A stretch of DNA of 23,752 nt from CAYWLQ01 sp964458775 (GTDB taxonomy: Bacteria; Myxococcota_A; Polyangia; JAAYKL01), in assembly GCA_964458775.1 (NCBI GenBank), contig CAYWLQ010000086.1:1-23752 (forward strand), written 5' to 3'. The notes below the pieces were generated by a model that made no database searches, was not told where the DNA came from, and saw nothing but the letters and a program-made list of their open reading frames with translations. Below, in pieces: positions 8,078-15,116 of the stretch; positions within the stretch are counted from its first letter, which is position 1, and the number at the start of each line of letters is the position of its first letter. Made by a program: the position numbers and the translations under genes.

Positions 8078-9456
8078 AACGTTTTCTCTCCTGCTTTACG
8101 AGAACGTATATAATAATATAAGATGACAGACGAGAAAAACATTCCATATTCAACCAAAGGAACCCAAGTTGGAGATGACCATTCTTTTTGAGCCCACCAT
8201 TTATCAAGAGGTAAATAAGAAAAAACTGTAAATGCTGACAATACATACCAAGGCCAAATGCCTAGCGGTGCTGCAATAACCAATATCCACAATAAATACC
8301 ACGGGTGTACTATTGGTGAAACTAAAACAAGACAACCTATTATACATGCAGATATTGATAACGGTGAATTCACAGATCGAATAGACCAAATGATGATAAC
8401 ACCCATTATTAGGGTCATTAGCACTTTAGTCATTGCCAACGAAATATCTCTAATGGAAAAAGTTCCGGGAGCCGACGGATCGAATCCTCCGTCTTTATGT
8501 AAAGAAAAGAAGGTTCCCTCCAAGTATGATGCAATAGAGTCTAAAAATGGAATATGAATCAACACATCAGAATTGTTTGATTCCGACAATTTCATTAAAA
8601 TAGAACGAAAAACATACTCAATTGTTGTGAATAACCCTCCGTTTCCTTCCCAACGTCTCGCAAAGGCATCAAGGGTCTCTACTAAACCCAAATGCGCTGA
8701 CAAAAACGGAATATAGAAAATAGTCGTCAAACAAACAAACATAAGTATCGAACAAATACCTATTCTAGTTCCTACGCGAAAACCCTTTACAACAATCAAC
8801 GGCATTAGAAGTATAGGAGCAATTTTAATACTAACTCCTAATGAAAGAAAAAACGCCGCAGATACAATTTTCTCCCTTTCCAACATTACCAAAGCTGCCA
8901 TCATAGTAAGCATAGCTACAGGGTCTAAGTGTCCTGACATACCGGTCTCAATAATCGACATAGGATTAAGTCCGTATATTAATCCGGCAAATAGAGCGCC
9001 GCTGTGTTCAGAATATTCATTTTGATTTTTTAGCCGAAGTCGTCCTTTAGCCAAATAAATAATAAAAAAAACAAGAAATGCGTCTGTAATTGAAGCTGCT
9101 ATTTTAAATCCAGTTTCTGAGTGGGAAATTTTCGTAACAATAGCAAAATATAACTGTGCCAAAGGGGGATAGATTGTTTTCAATTCAGGATGATTGATTC
9201 TCTCCCATGATTTGTTTCTAAAAGCTTCAAGTTCATTGTCTGTAGGTGCATATCGATAGGGATTAATTCCTTCATTCATTATGCGACCGTCCCAAATGTA
9301 GCGATATATATCATCACTAAATACGGGAGGAGCAAAAACCAAGAAAAGACGAAGCCCCAAGGCAACTCCAAATACTGATATTGAAGAAGCAAAGAGCATC
9401 GGTCTTTTGTAATAAATAAAGAGAATGCCTAGATATGGGAAATGAGCTAACACCAC
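8071..9456 (-). CDS. GT-C fold membrane glycosyltransferase (DUF2029/GT87 or MptB-like)
   Basis: A polytopic membrane protein with about ten hydrophobic segments. Early in the frame it carries FSDDIYRYIWDGRIMNEGINPY, then TIYPPLAQLYFAI, the signature of polyprenyl-phosphate-sugar-dependent mannosyltransferase-like GT-C enzymes; the acidic pair (residues 48-49 from the GTG) is the likely catalytic or donor site. It should add a sugar to a lipid or glycan at the outer face of the inner membrane. The start is doubtful. The GTG at 9456 has no ribosome binding site, and the frame stays open upstream to 9540 encoding another membrane-like segment (LAVLGGWSPISRFVFLVVLA) without ATG, GTG or TTG. An ATG at 9557, 8 bases after the HEAT-protein stop, is in another frame, so a lost base or frameshift near 9503-9506 is likely. 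Its 3' end overlaps the next gene by 7 bases. Confidence 0.85.
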   Translation of the reverse strand: MVLAHFPYLGILFIYYKRPMLFASSISVFGVALGLRLFLVFAPPVFSDDIYRYIWDGRIMNEGINPYRYAPTDNELEAFRNKSWERINHPELKTIYPPLAQLYFAIVTKISHSETGFKIAASITDAFLVFFIIYLAKGRLRLKNQNEYSEHSGALFAGLIYGLNPMSIIETGMSGHLDPVAMLTMMAALVMLEREKIVSAAFFLSLGVSIKIAPILLMPLIVVKGFRVGTRIGICSILMFVCLTTIFYIPFLSAHLGLVETLDAFARRWEGNGGLFTTIEYVFRSILMKLSESNNSDVLIHIPFLDSIASYLEGTFFSLHKDGGFDPSAPGTFSIRDISLAMTKVLMTLIMGVIIIWSIRSVNSPLSISACIIGCLVLVSPIVHPWYLLWILVIAAPLGIWPWYVLSAFTVFSYLPLDKWWAQKEWSSPTWVPLVEYGMFFSSVILYYYIRSRKAGEKTFW

Positions 9457-9565
9457 AAGAAATACAAAACGACTGATCGGGCTCCATCCACCTAAAACGG
9501 CTAAAATACAAATTGATACATATATAGAGGTACATGTCCTCTAGACCAAACAGACATTGGCTAAA

Positions 9566-12058
9566 CTATTGCGATTTGAGGTTCATAGCACGTAGCGTAT
9601 CGCGAGCAACTGTTCCCTGAACACCTTTCTCTGATTGAAGGGCAAGGAGATAGCCTCTTTCATTGAGACCGGAAAGTATATCTGCAGCCATCTGACGATA
9701 ATTGGCGTCATTTCTCACCGTATCGACCAGAAGCTTACGAATTTGCTGGGCTGTAAGACCATTCGGCCCGTCATCCCATCCGGTCTTTATTCGATCCATA
9801 AGATGTTTCCAAGGCCAAAGAATTTCATCAGTTCCGACAGTTTTTTCTGACAACAATCGAGCATTTGCCAATCTCTGATATATTCGCTTGCTTTCAAAAA
9901 TTTCTTTGGTCAAAAATACTTGGTGTCCTTGGTACCATTCTCTTAAAACCAATCTGGATTCTTGTCCCTGCATAATCTTGATTACCTTGTTCACAACCGA
10001 AGAAATGTCTCCTCCAAGAAGAAGAGCAAACACAGCAGCTCGTTGCCGATGCTCGTCGGAGCTATCCAGTAATTTTATTAATCGCTCTTGATTGGCAGTG
10101 TCTGCAGCCTCACCTATTGCTATCGCTGCCGGCTTGATCAGCTCAAAGTCTGACGAGCTTTCCAATAGTTTCATCATAGCTTCCACAGCAGCTGCGCTTG
10201 GTTTAATCCATAATCCCTGAACCAAAGCAGCACGTGCAACAATGTCAATACTGGAATCTGACAGTTTTGATACAATATCGGCCATTACAGCATCGTCAGC
10301 ACAATAGGTTAGCGATATACCGGCTTCTTTTCTTAACTCTTGATCGTCCTTAACGTCCAGCAAGATATTCATCAACTCTTTACCTGCTTCAGGAGTGCCC
10401 AAAAATCGCAACGCAATGATTGAATTTCTTCGTTCTTGTAAGCGGTCTTCCATTTGCCAATCGCGGCTTTCAAGCAAGGCAGCAAATTTTTCCTCTTTTC
10501 GCTCCGTTTTTGTCATTTGCATACGTTTTATAAATTCTTTAGCAATACCAGGGCAATTAAGCCTTGCCAAGGACATAGCCGCAGCCTGAAAGAAGAATCC
10601 GCTATCTGCATCTAAGAACGGACGAATAATTGAACAAAACTGTTGATCTCCTGTTCGCCCCATTGCATCAAAAAGAGGATCAGAATCCACTTTTACGCGC
10701 TTTGCACACTCAGGAGTATTGGAATAAGGAGCATTCTCATCATATATCTTCTTCAAATAATTAGAGGCTCCTTCCGGTTTAACATTGCCAAACCAAGAAA
10801 GAACACCGTTTGCAATCTTTCTTGCCATATCATCCTGACGATAACGTGTAGCCTCATCCGGCATCTGTTCTTCTGAAATGGGAACCCACTGGGTTTTTTT
10901 GTACATCTCTTCTGCGATTCTCGGGTCACCCAATTCTTCTAGTGTCCACAAAGCTTGATTGCGAATCTGATCTCCTTGAGCTACTGATTCTTTGTCAGAA
11001 CCCGGAAATGATTCACTCAATACTGACAACAGAAAGTCAGCAGATCGAGGATCTCTAAGGGCTTTAAACTTGCCTATAATCTTGTATTTTTCGTCGGCAT
11101 GAGGTGTGTTTTTATAGATCATCTCAAGTCCCGGAGAACCTACTGATTGAGTGATTGCATTGATAACCGAATCCCTCAGCGCCGGTTTGTTATTCATAGC
11201 TTGAAGCAATGCAGGTCCTGAACGAGGGTCTGTGGTTCTTCCCAATGAAATAGCCGCAGCTTCAGCGACATCCAAGTTATCATCTCCAACCAGTTTGAGC
11301 AAAGGAGTAACAACATCACCGTCTGTTCGATACCCCAATTCAAGAGCCGCATACATTTTTAACATAGGGTCGGGACTATCAGCCATTTGAATGAGACGAT
11401 CTGTAGTTCCGATTCTAACGATTACATCCGGCTCGAATTCAGGAAGACTTCTTTGCGTAATGATTCGCTTTCCGACTGCTTCTAACAGCGGAGCAAAACC
11501 TCTATCATCACCAAGTGTGCAAAGAGCCCAAGCATATTCAGCTTTTGCCAATTCTTGAGCTTGTTGCATTTGAGTAAAGATAGGACCTATTCCGACTTTA
11601 GCCTCTTCGCCGCCAATTTTAGCCAGAGCTTTAGCGGCTTCACGTCCGACTTTTCCTCCTTTGCTGACCGTTTTGGCTAAAATGTCAACTGATCCTTTAT
11701 CTTTAGCCATACCAAGTTCAAGAGCAGCCTGAGCAAGAATTTCTTTGTTGTCAGACTTTGCCAAAATATCTCTCATGGCAGCTTCAAACTGACCGTCAGG
11801 CAGGGAAAGTGCCTTGGCCAACTCCTTTTCCCATTTTTGCTGATTTGTGTAGTCTTTGTACCACAAAAATGCCGCGACTCCGCCGGCGACCAAAAGTAGG
11901 AGAAAAATAATAAGCATTCCCCTGTTTCCGTGATTGATTTTTTCGTCCCCTTCCCAATTCTCGTTGTCCATTGGAGCGGGAGGCGGAAACCCTCCGGGAA
12001 ACGAATTATTGCCAGATGTTTCGGATCCAAGCTCACCAGGATTATTAACCTCGTTCAT
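9566..12058 (-). CDS. Membrane-anchored HEAT-repeat protein
   Basis: An 830-residue protein with a Pro/Gly/Asn-rich N-terminal tail (1-47), one transmembrane segment (about 48-66) and a long helical-repeat domain to the end. The repeats have the HEAT/PBS-lyase pattern, for example AALELGMAKDKGSVDILAK, AALELGYRTDGDVVTPLLK and AAAISLGRTTDPRSGPALLQ. With no cleavable signal, the repeats should face the periplasm if the short tail stays inside. Such scaffolds bind partner proteins; the partner is unknown. The ATG at 12058 is well supported by GAGGAG 6-7 bases upstream. It is the first gene of the six-gene minus-strand cluster, and its stop lies just before the glycosyltransferase region. No catalytic motif is visible. 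Confidence 0.85.
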   Translation of the reverse strand: MNEVNNPGELGSETSGNNSFPGGFPPPAPMDNENWEGDEKINHGNRGMLIIFLLLLVAGGVAAFLWYKDYTNQQKWEKELAKALSLPDGQFEAAMRDILAKSDNKEILAQAALELGMAKDKGSVDILAKTVSKGGKVGREAAKALAKIGGEEAKVGIGPIFTQMQQAQELAKAEYAWALCTLGDDRGFAPLLEAVGKRIITQRSLPEFEPDVIVRIGTTDRLIQMADSPDPMLKMYAALELGYRTDGDVVTPLLKLVGDDNLDVAEAAAISLGRTTDPRSGPALLQAMNNKPALRDSVINAITQSVGSPGLEMIYKNTPHADEKYKIIGKFKALRDPRSADFLLSVLSESFPGSDKESVAQGDQIRNQALWTLEELGDPRIAEEMYKKTQWVPISEEQMPDEATRYRQDDMARKIANGVLSWFGNVKPEGASNYLKKIYDENAPYSNTPECAKRVKVDSDPLFDAMGRTGDQQFCSIIRPFLDADSGFFFQAAAMSLARLNCPGIAKEFIKRMQMTKTERKEEKFAALLESRDWQMEDRLQERRNSIIALRFLGTPEAGKELMNILLDVKDDQELRKEAGISLTYCADDAVMADIVSKLSDSSIDIVARAALVQGLWIKPSAAAVEAMMKLLESSSDFELIKPAAIAIGEAADTANQERLIKLLDSSDEHRQRAAVFALLLGGDISSVVNKVIKIMQGQESRLVLREWYQGHQVFLTKEIFESKRIYQRLANARLLSEKTVGTDEILWPWKHLMDRIKTGWDDGPNGLTAQQIRKLLVDTVRNDANYRQMAADILSGLNERGYLLALQSEKGVQGTVARDTLRAMNLKSQ

Positions 12059-12076
12059 TTGCGGCTCCTCTCTATA

Positions 12077-12104
12077 GTTGACTCTAAAAAGTTGACTCTA
12101 AAAA
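12077..12104. repeat. 14-bp tandem duplication
   Basis: Two exact copies of GTTGACTCTAAAAA lie head to tail, just upstream of the ribosome binding site of the HEAT-protein gene. Each copy contains TTGACT on the plus strand. The pair could be a duplicated operator or a simple slippage product. Confidence 0.7.
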
Positions 12105-12215
12105 AAATTCGAAGAACAGTACCTCAATTCACACATATTGATCAACGGTTTGTGATATCTTTCCTAACTAACTCGAAGATTTCAATGATTTACTATTGCT
12201 GAAATATTGAAAAAA

Positions 12216-12241
12216 TTTATCAACATGGTTATATTGATAAA
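12216..12241. repeat. Inverted repeat TTTATCAA-N10-TTGATAAA
   Basis: Perfect 8-bp arms are separated by 10 bases, inside the divergent promoter region. The spacing and symmetry suit a dimeric regulator. A related palindrome, TTGATCAA, lies 70 bases to the left. No regulator can be named. Confidence 0.5.
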
Positions 12242-12355
12242 CAATTTGAAATTTTCAATGAAATTTTTGGCAAAATAGTAACACTAAATATCATATCATT
12301 TGATAGAAAATAACAAGAAGTCGAAAAAACAGTTTTGCTGAATCGGTGTTGCTAC

Positions 12356-12384
12356 TTGACCCGACATAAGACGACTGGTAGAAA
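12356..12384 (+). promoter_or_regulatory. Probable sigma-70 promoter of the HU/IHF-like gene
   Basis: TTGACC (12356-12361) matches the -35 consensus at five of six bases. TAGAAA (12379-12384) matches the -10 at four of six, after a 17-bp spacer. The predicted start near 12391 leaves a short leader that carries the GGAGGAG ribosome binding site. Confidence 0.45.
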
Positions 12385-12408
12385 ATAGGTTCTTTGGAGG
12401 AGATAACT

Positions 12409-12717
12409 ATGACCAAATCGGAATTGATTGATGCGGTTGCTAGTAAAACCAATATTACAAAAAGTCGTGCAGAGCTTGTCATCAACTGCATTTTTGATGC
12501 AATGACTGATGCATTAAAACGCGGTGAAGGCATTGAGATTCGCGGACTAGGCAGTTTTACTGTTAGACAATACAAGCCATATAACGGTCGCAATCCTCGA
12601 ACAGGCAGTCCTGTGCAAGTTGCTTCTAAGCGATTGCCGTTTTTTAAAGTCGGCAAAGAGCTCAAGGAAATGGTTAATGAGACAGACAATTCAGAAGGCG
12701 AAAATTCTGCTGACTGA
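12409..12717 (+). CDS. HU/IHF-family DNA-binding protein (IHF-beta-like)
   Basis: A small nucleoid protein that binds and bends DNA as a dimer. The 102 residues show the family pattern: helical N-terminus MTKSELIDAVASKTNITKSR, the IEIRGLGSF strand, and the GRNPRTG loop at about 60-66 whose proline inserts into the minor groove, then FFKVGKELKEMVN. MTKSEL and IEIRG resemble IHF-beta more than HU. An acidic 12-residue tail follows the fold. The start is the ATG at 12409: GGAGGAG lies 6-7 bases upstream, whereas the TTG at 12394, five codons earlier, would put that site inside the gene. uvrC follows after 60 bases with a stem-loop in the gap. Confidence 0.93.
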   Translation: MTKSELIDAVASKTNITKSRAELVINCIFDAMTDALKRGEGIEIRGLGSFTVRQYKPYNGRNPRTGSPVQVASKRLPFFKVGKELKEMVNETDNSEGENSAD

Positions 12718-12735
12718 AACGTACCTCTTCTTGTT

Positions 12736-12772
12736 ATAGGCGTTGTTGTTTCGTAACAATAACGTTGCCTAT
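12736..12772 (+). promoter_or_regulatory. Stem-loop between the HU/IHF-like gene and uvrC
   Basis: ATAGGC-GTTGTTGTT (12736-12750) can pair with AACAATAAC-GTT-GCCTAT (12755-12772) around a TCGT loop, with one G-U pair and a three-base bulge. It ends 5 bases before the uvrC ATG and occupies the place where a ribosome binding site would be. It may limit uvrC translation or read-through. There is no T-run, so it is not a standard terminator. Confidence 0.5.
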
Positions 12773-12777
12773 TAAAG

Positions 12778-14613
12778 ATGGCTAATAGCAAAATAATCGG
12801 TTTATTAGCTGATTTACCGGAATGTTGCGGTGTATATTTTCTGAAAGACCGTTCAGGTACTATTCTATACATCGGAAAAGCCAAGAATCTCAAAAATCGT
12901 GTGCGTTCGTATTTTATCGACAGCGGCCAAGACATGCGATTTATCGCTCAAAATACAAAACAATTGGTTGCTGATATTGAAGTAATAATCACAAAAACAG
13001 AAAAAGAGGCTCTTCTCCTTGAGAACAATTTAATTAAATCTCATTCACCTAGGTTCAATATAAAACTGAAAGATGACAAAACCTACCCTAGTATACGGCT
13101 TGATCGGAAAGCCCAATGGCCGAAACTGGAAATTGTCCGCAGTCCAAAAAAGGACGGAGCTATTTATTTTGGACCATACCCTTCAGCCTCTGCAGCCAGG
13201 CAAACTCTCAAGATAGCACAAAAAGGGTTCCGTTTGAGATCATGCAGAGACACAGCAATGCGCAATAGGACCAGACCTTGTATACAGCATCAAATGCATC
13301 GATGTCCGGCTCCTTGTGTACTGTATGTGGATCCTAATGAATATGCAGACCAGGTAGAATTTGTTAGATTGTTTCTTTTAGGAAAAAAGGACGATCTTAT
13401 AAAAGAGCTGAAAGCTCGAATGCTCAAGGCATCATCTGAAACAGAATACGAACGTGCAGCCTTTTTTAGAGATCAAATATCAGCGGTCGAATCAACATTG
13501 TCAAAGCAAAGCATTACTATGCCTGATAATATAGATAGAGATCTTATTGGTTTTTATCGAATGGGAGATGAAATTCAATTTGCGCTTCTTGAAATAAGAG
13601 AAGGAAGGCTTATCAATCGACTCGGATACTATTTTGACAGTCAGGAGTTTCCGGATAGCGAGGTGATATCATCCTTTCTTGTTCAACACTATCTAACGGA
13701 TGAGAACAGATTTATTCCTGAAGAAGTAGTGGTTTCCATTTCGGTGCCGGAAGCTTCGGCACTTCAAGAATTACTCTCAGAAAAACGAGCCGGCAAAGTT
13801 CAAGTTATTCACTCTAAACGCGGAGTTCGTGCCGTCCAGATTGAAACTGCTGACCTAAACGCAAAGCAGCTTTTTACGTCTAGGCTCCATGACGAAAATT
13901 TGGTTCAGAAAAGACTTAAATCCATTCAAACAAAACTTCGTCTTGATAAACTTCCTAGACGAATTGAATGCGTAGATATCTCTCATTTAGGTGGAACCGG
14001 AACCGTAGGAGCTGTCAGTGTTACAATAGATGGAGAAATTTCTCCTAAAGAAGCCAGACTTTATCATGTTAAGAAAACTCAAGGCGGAAATGATTTTGAA
14101 GCAATCAAAGAAGTTTTGTTAAGACGTTTTATACGTGCTACAAATAGAGAAAAAGGTTGGGATGCACCTGATTTGCTTTTAGTTGATGGCGGAAAAGGAC
14201 AACTAGCCATAGCATTGGCTGTTTTGAGAGAGTTGGGAATATCAGATCAACCTGTTGTATCTATAGCCAAAGCCCGAGAAGGTGATGGAGATGTCGCTTG
14301 GGATCGTATTTTTTTACCAAACCAAAAAAATTCTATTCAAATCAGAGCAAACGCTTCAGGTTTACATATACTCGCAACAGCAAGAGACGAAGCTCATCGT
14401 CTGGCAATTTCTTTTCAACGTAGGATTCGTAAGTCAGAAAGCTTCAAATCTACTTTGGACAAAATTCCAGGCGTCGGTCCAAAAACCAAACGTTTGTTAC
14501 TTAAACATATGGGAAGTATAAAAAGAATTCGCGAAGCTACACAAGAGGATTTGGCAAAGATCCCCGGAATAAGTTCGAATATCGCTTCAAGAATTAAGGA
14601 AAATCTAAAATAA
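12778..14613 (+). CDS. uvrC: UvrC, excinuclease ABC subunit C
   Basis: The nuclease subunit of nucleotide excision repair, which cuts DNA on both sides of a lesion after UvrA and UvrB mark it. All parts are present in 611 residues, the usual length. The GIY-YIG domain (GVY 18-20, YIGKAKNLKNRVRSYF from 31) makes the 3' cut. Four cysteines (156, 168, 176, 180) match the known UvrC iron-sulphur site. The UVR motif is at about 204-240. The RNase H-like domain carries VDISH (Asp400), LLVDGGKGQ (Asp470) and RDEAHR (His540) for the 5' cut. A tandem helix-hairpin-helix ends the protein (PGVGPKTK, PGISSNIA). The ATG at 12778 lacks a clear ribosome binding site and lies next to a stem-loop. The stop is 5 bases from the end of a convergent gene. 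Confidence 0.98.
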   Translation: MANSKIIGLLADLPECCGVYFLKDRSGTILYIGKAKNLKNRVRSYFIDSGQDMRFIAQNTKQLVADIEVIITKTEKEALLLENNLIKSHSPRFNIKLKDDKTYPSIRLDRKAQWPKLEIVRSPKKDGAIYFGPYPSASAARQTLKIAQKGFRLRSCRDTAMRNRTRPCIQHQMHRCPAPCVLYVDPNEYADQVEFVRLFLLGKKDDLIKELKARMLKASSETEYERAAFFRDQISAVESTLSKQSITMPDNIDRDLIGFYRMGDEIQFALLEIREGRLINRLGYYFDSQEFPDSEVISSFLVQHYLTDENRFIPEEVVVSISVPEASALQELLSEKRAGKVQVIHSKRGVRAVQIETADLNAKQLFTSRLHDENLVQKRLKSIQTKLRLDKLPRRIECVDISHLGGTGTVGAVSVTIDGEISPKEARLYHVKKTQGGNDFEAIKEVLLRRFIRATNREKGWDAPDLLLVDGGKGQLAIALAVLRELGISDQPVVSIAKAREGDGDVAWDRIFLPNQKNSIQIRANASGLHILATARDEAHRLAISFQRRIRKSESFKSTLDKIPGVGPKTKRLLLKHMGSIKRIREATQEDLAKIPGISSNIASRIKENLK

Positions 14614-14618
14614 AGCTG

Positions 14619-15116
14619 CTACAATATGCGCATCTCAGCCGTTCCGTTAACACAGGTATCGCTGCAATCAGGATCATTGCCGGCTATGTACTCATATGAA
14701 GGTGAGAGTATATCCTCTCCAATTTTCATATCATCAAGGTAAATATGCACTAGAATCTGTTGCGGAGAAACGTTTGTAATTTGAATGATAAATGTATCAA
14801 GAAAAGGACTCAGTCGAGTTTCTATATCACTCATGTTCGATTCACATTGGAAAGCACCGTTGTCAGTAATTGTACAATCGGCGACAATTGAGGTGTTTTT
14901 GTCTATTTCTATATGAAATTCATATGTTCCGGGAAGAAATATTCCTTCATCTCTCCGAGATATCTGAATTTGGAGCATATCTATACAATTTTTGTATAGA
15001 CAATTACCTGTATAATCACCGAGTGTCACGGAATCTGTTTCTGTCCAACAGGATACAACGTTCAAGAAAACGGCTAACAACATAGCGGTATACACAGCAA
15101 TTGATGCATAACGCAT
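14619..15116 (-). CDS. Small putative lipoprotein, function unknown
   Basis: A 165-residue protein with a lipoprotein signal peptide ending in NVVSC (Cys23). The mature part is rich in predicted beta strands (TYEFHIEIDKNTSIVADCTI, FIIQITNVSPQQILVHIYLD) and contains six further cysteines, suggesting a disulphide-bonded beta-sandwich outside the inner membrane. I do not recognise the family. Its ATG shares one base with the stop of the upstream peptidase gene (TAATG), so it is probably translated by coupling and may be a partner of that peptidase. Its stop is 5 bases from the end of uvrC on the other strand. Confidence 0.7.
   Translation of the reverse strand: MRYASIAVYTAMLLAVFLNVVSCWTETDSVTLGDYTGNCLYKNCIDMLQIQISRRDEGIFLPGTYEFHIEIDKNTSIVADCTITDNGAFQCESNMSDIETRLSPFLDTFIIQITNVSPQQILVHIYLDDMKIGEDILSPSYEYIAGNDPDCSDTCVNGTAEMRIL

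Larger units (their letters stand above)
12059..12408. promoter_or_regulatory. Divergent promoter region between HEAT-protein and HU/IHF genes
   Basis: This AT-rich spacer must serve two divergent transcripts. It contains a 14-bp tandem duplication at 12077-12104, a TTGATCAA palindrome at 12138-12145, and an inverted repeat TTTATCAA / TTGATAAA at 12216-12223 and 12234-12241. The best promoter for the HU/IHF-like gene is TTGACC (12356-12361) with TAGAAA (12379-12384), spacer 17. I see no clear -10 for the minus-strand gene. No gene is evident in the spacer. Confidence 0.5.

Noticed and set aside
9317..9535. Separate small gene starting at ATG 9535 on the minus strand
   Set aside because: It overlaps the glycosyltransferase in another frame, its peptide shows no domain, and the glycosyltransferase frame has clear family motifs.
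12394..12408. Upstream TTG start adding five residues to the HU/IHF-like protein
   Set aside because: It would use the GGAGGAG ribosome binding site as codons; the ATG at 12409 has this site at proper distance, and family members begin at MTKSEL.
12291..12935. Minus-strand 214-codon frame
   Set aside because: It runs antisense through the HU/IHF-like gene and the start of uvrC, both certain from conserved motifs.
14619..15116. Small lipoprotein as antisense artefact of uvrC read-through
   Set aside because: It has a proper lipoprotein signal peptide, an exact TAATG overlap with the upstream gene and no conflicting gene on the other strand.
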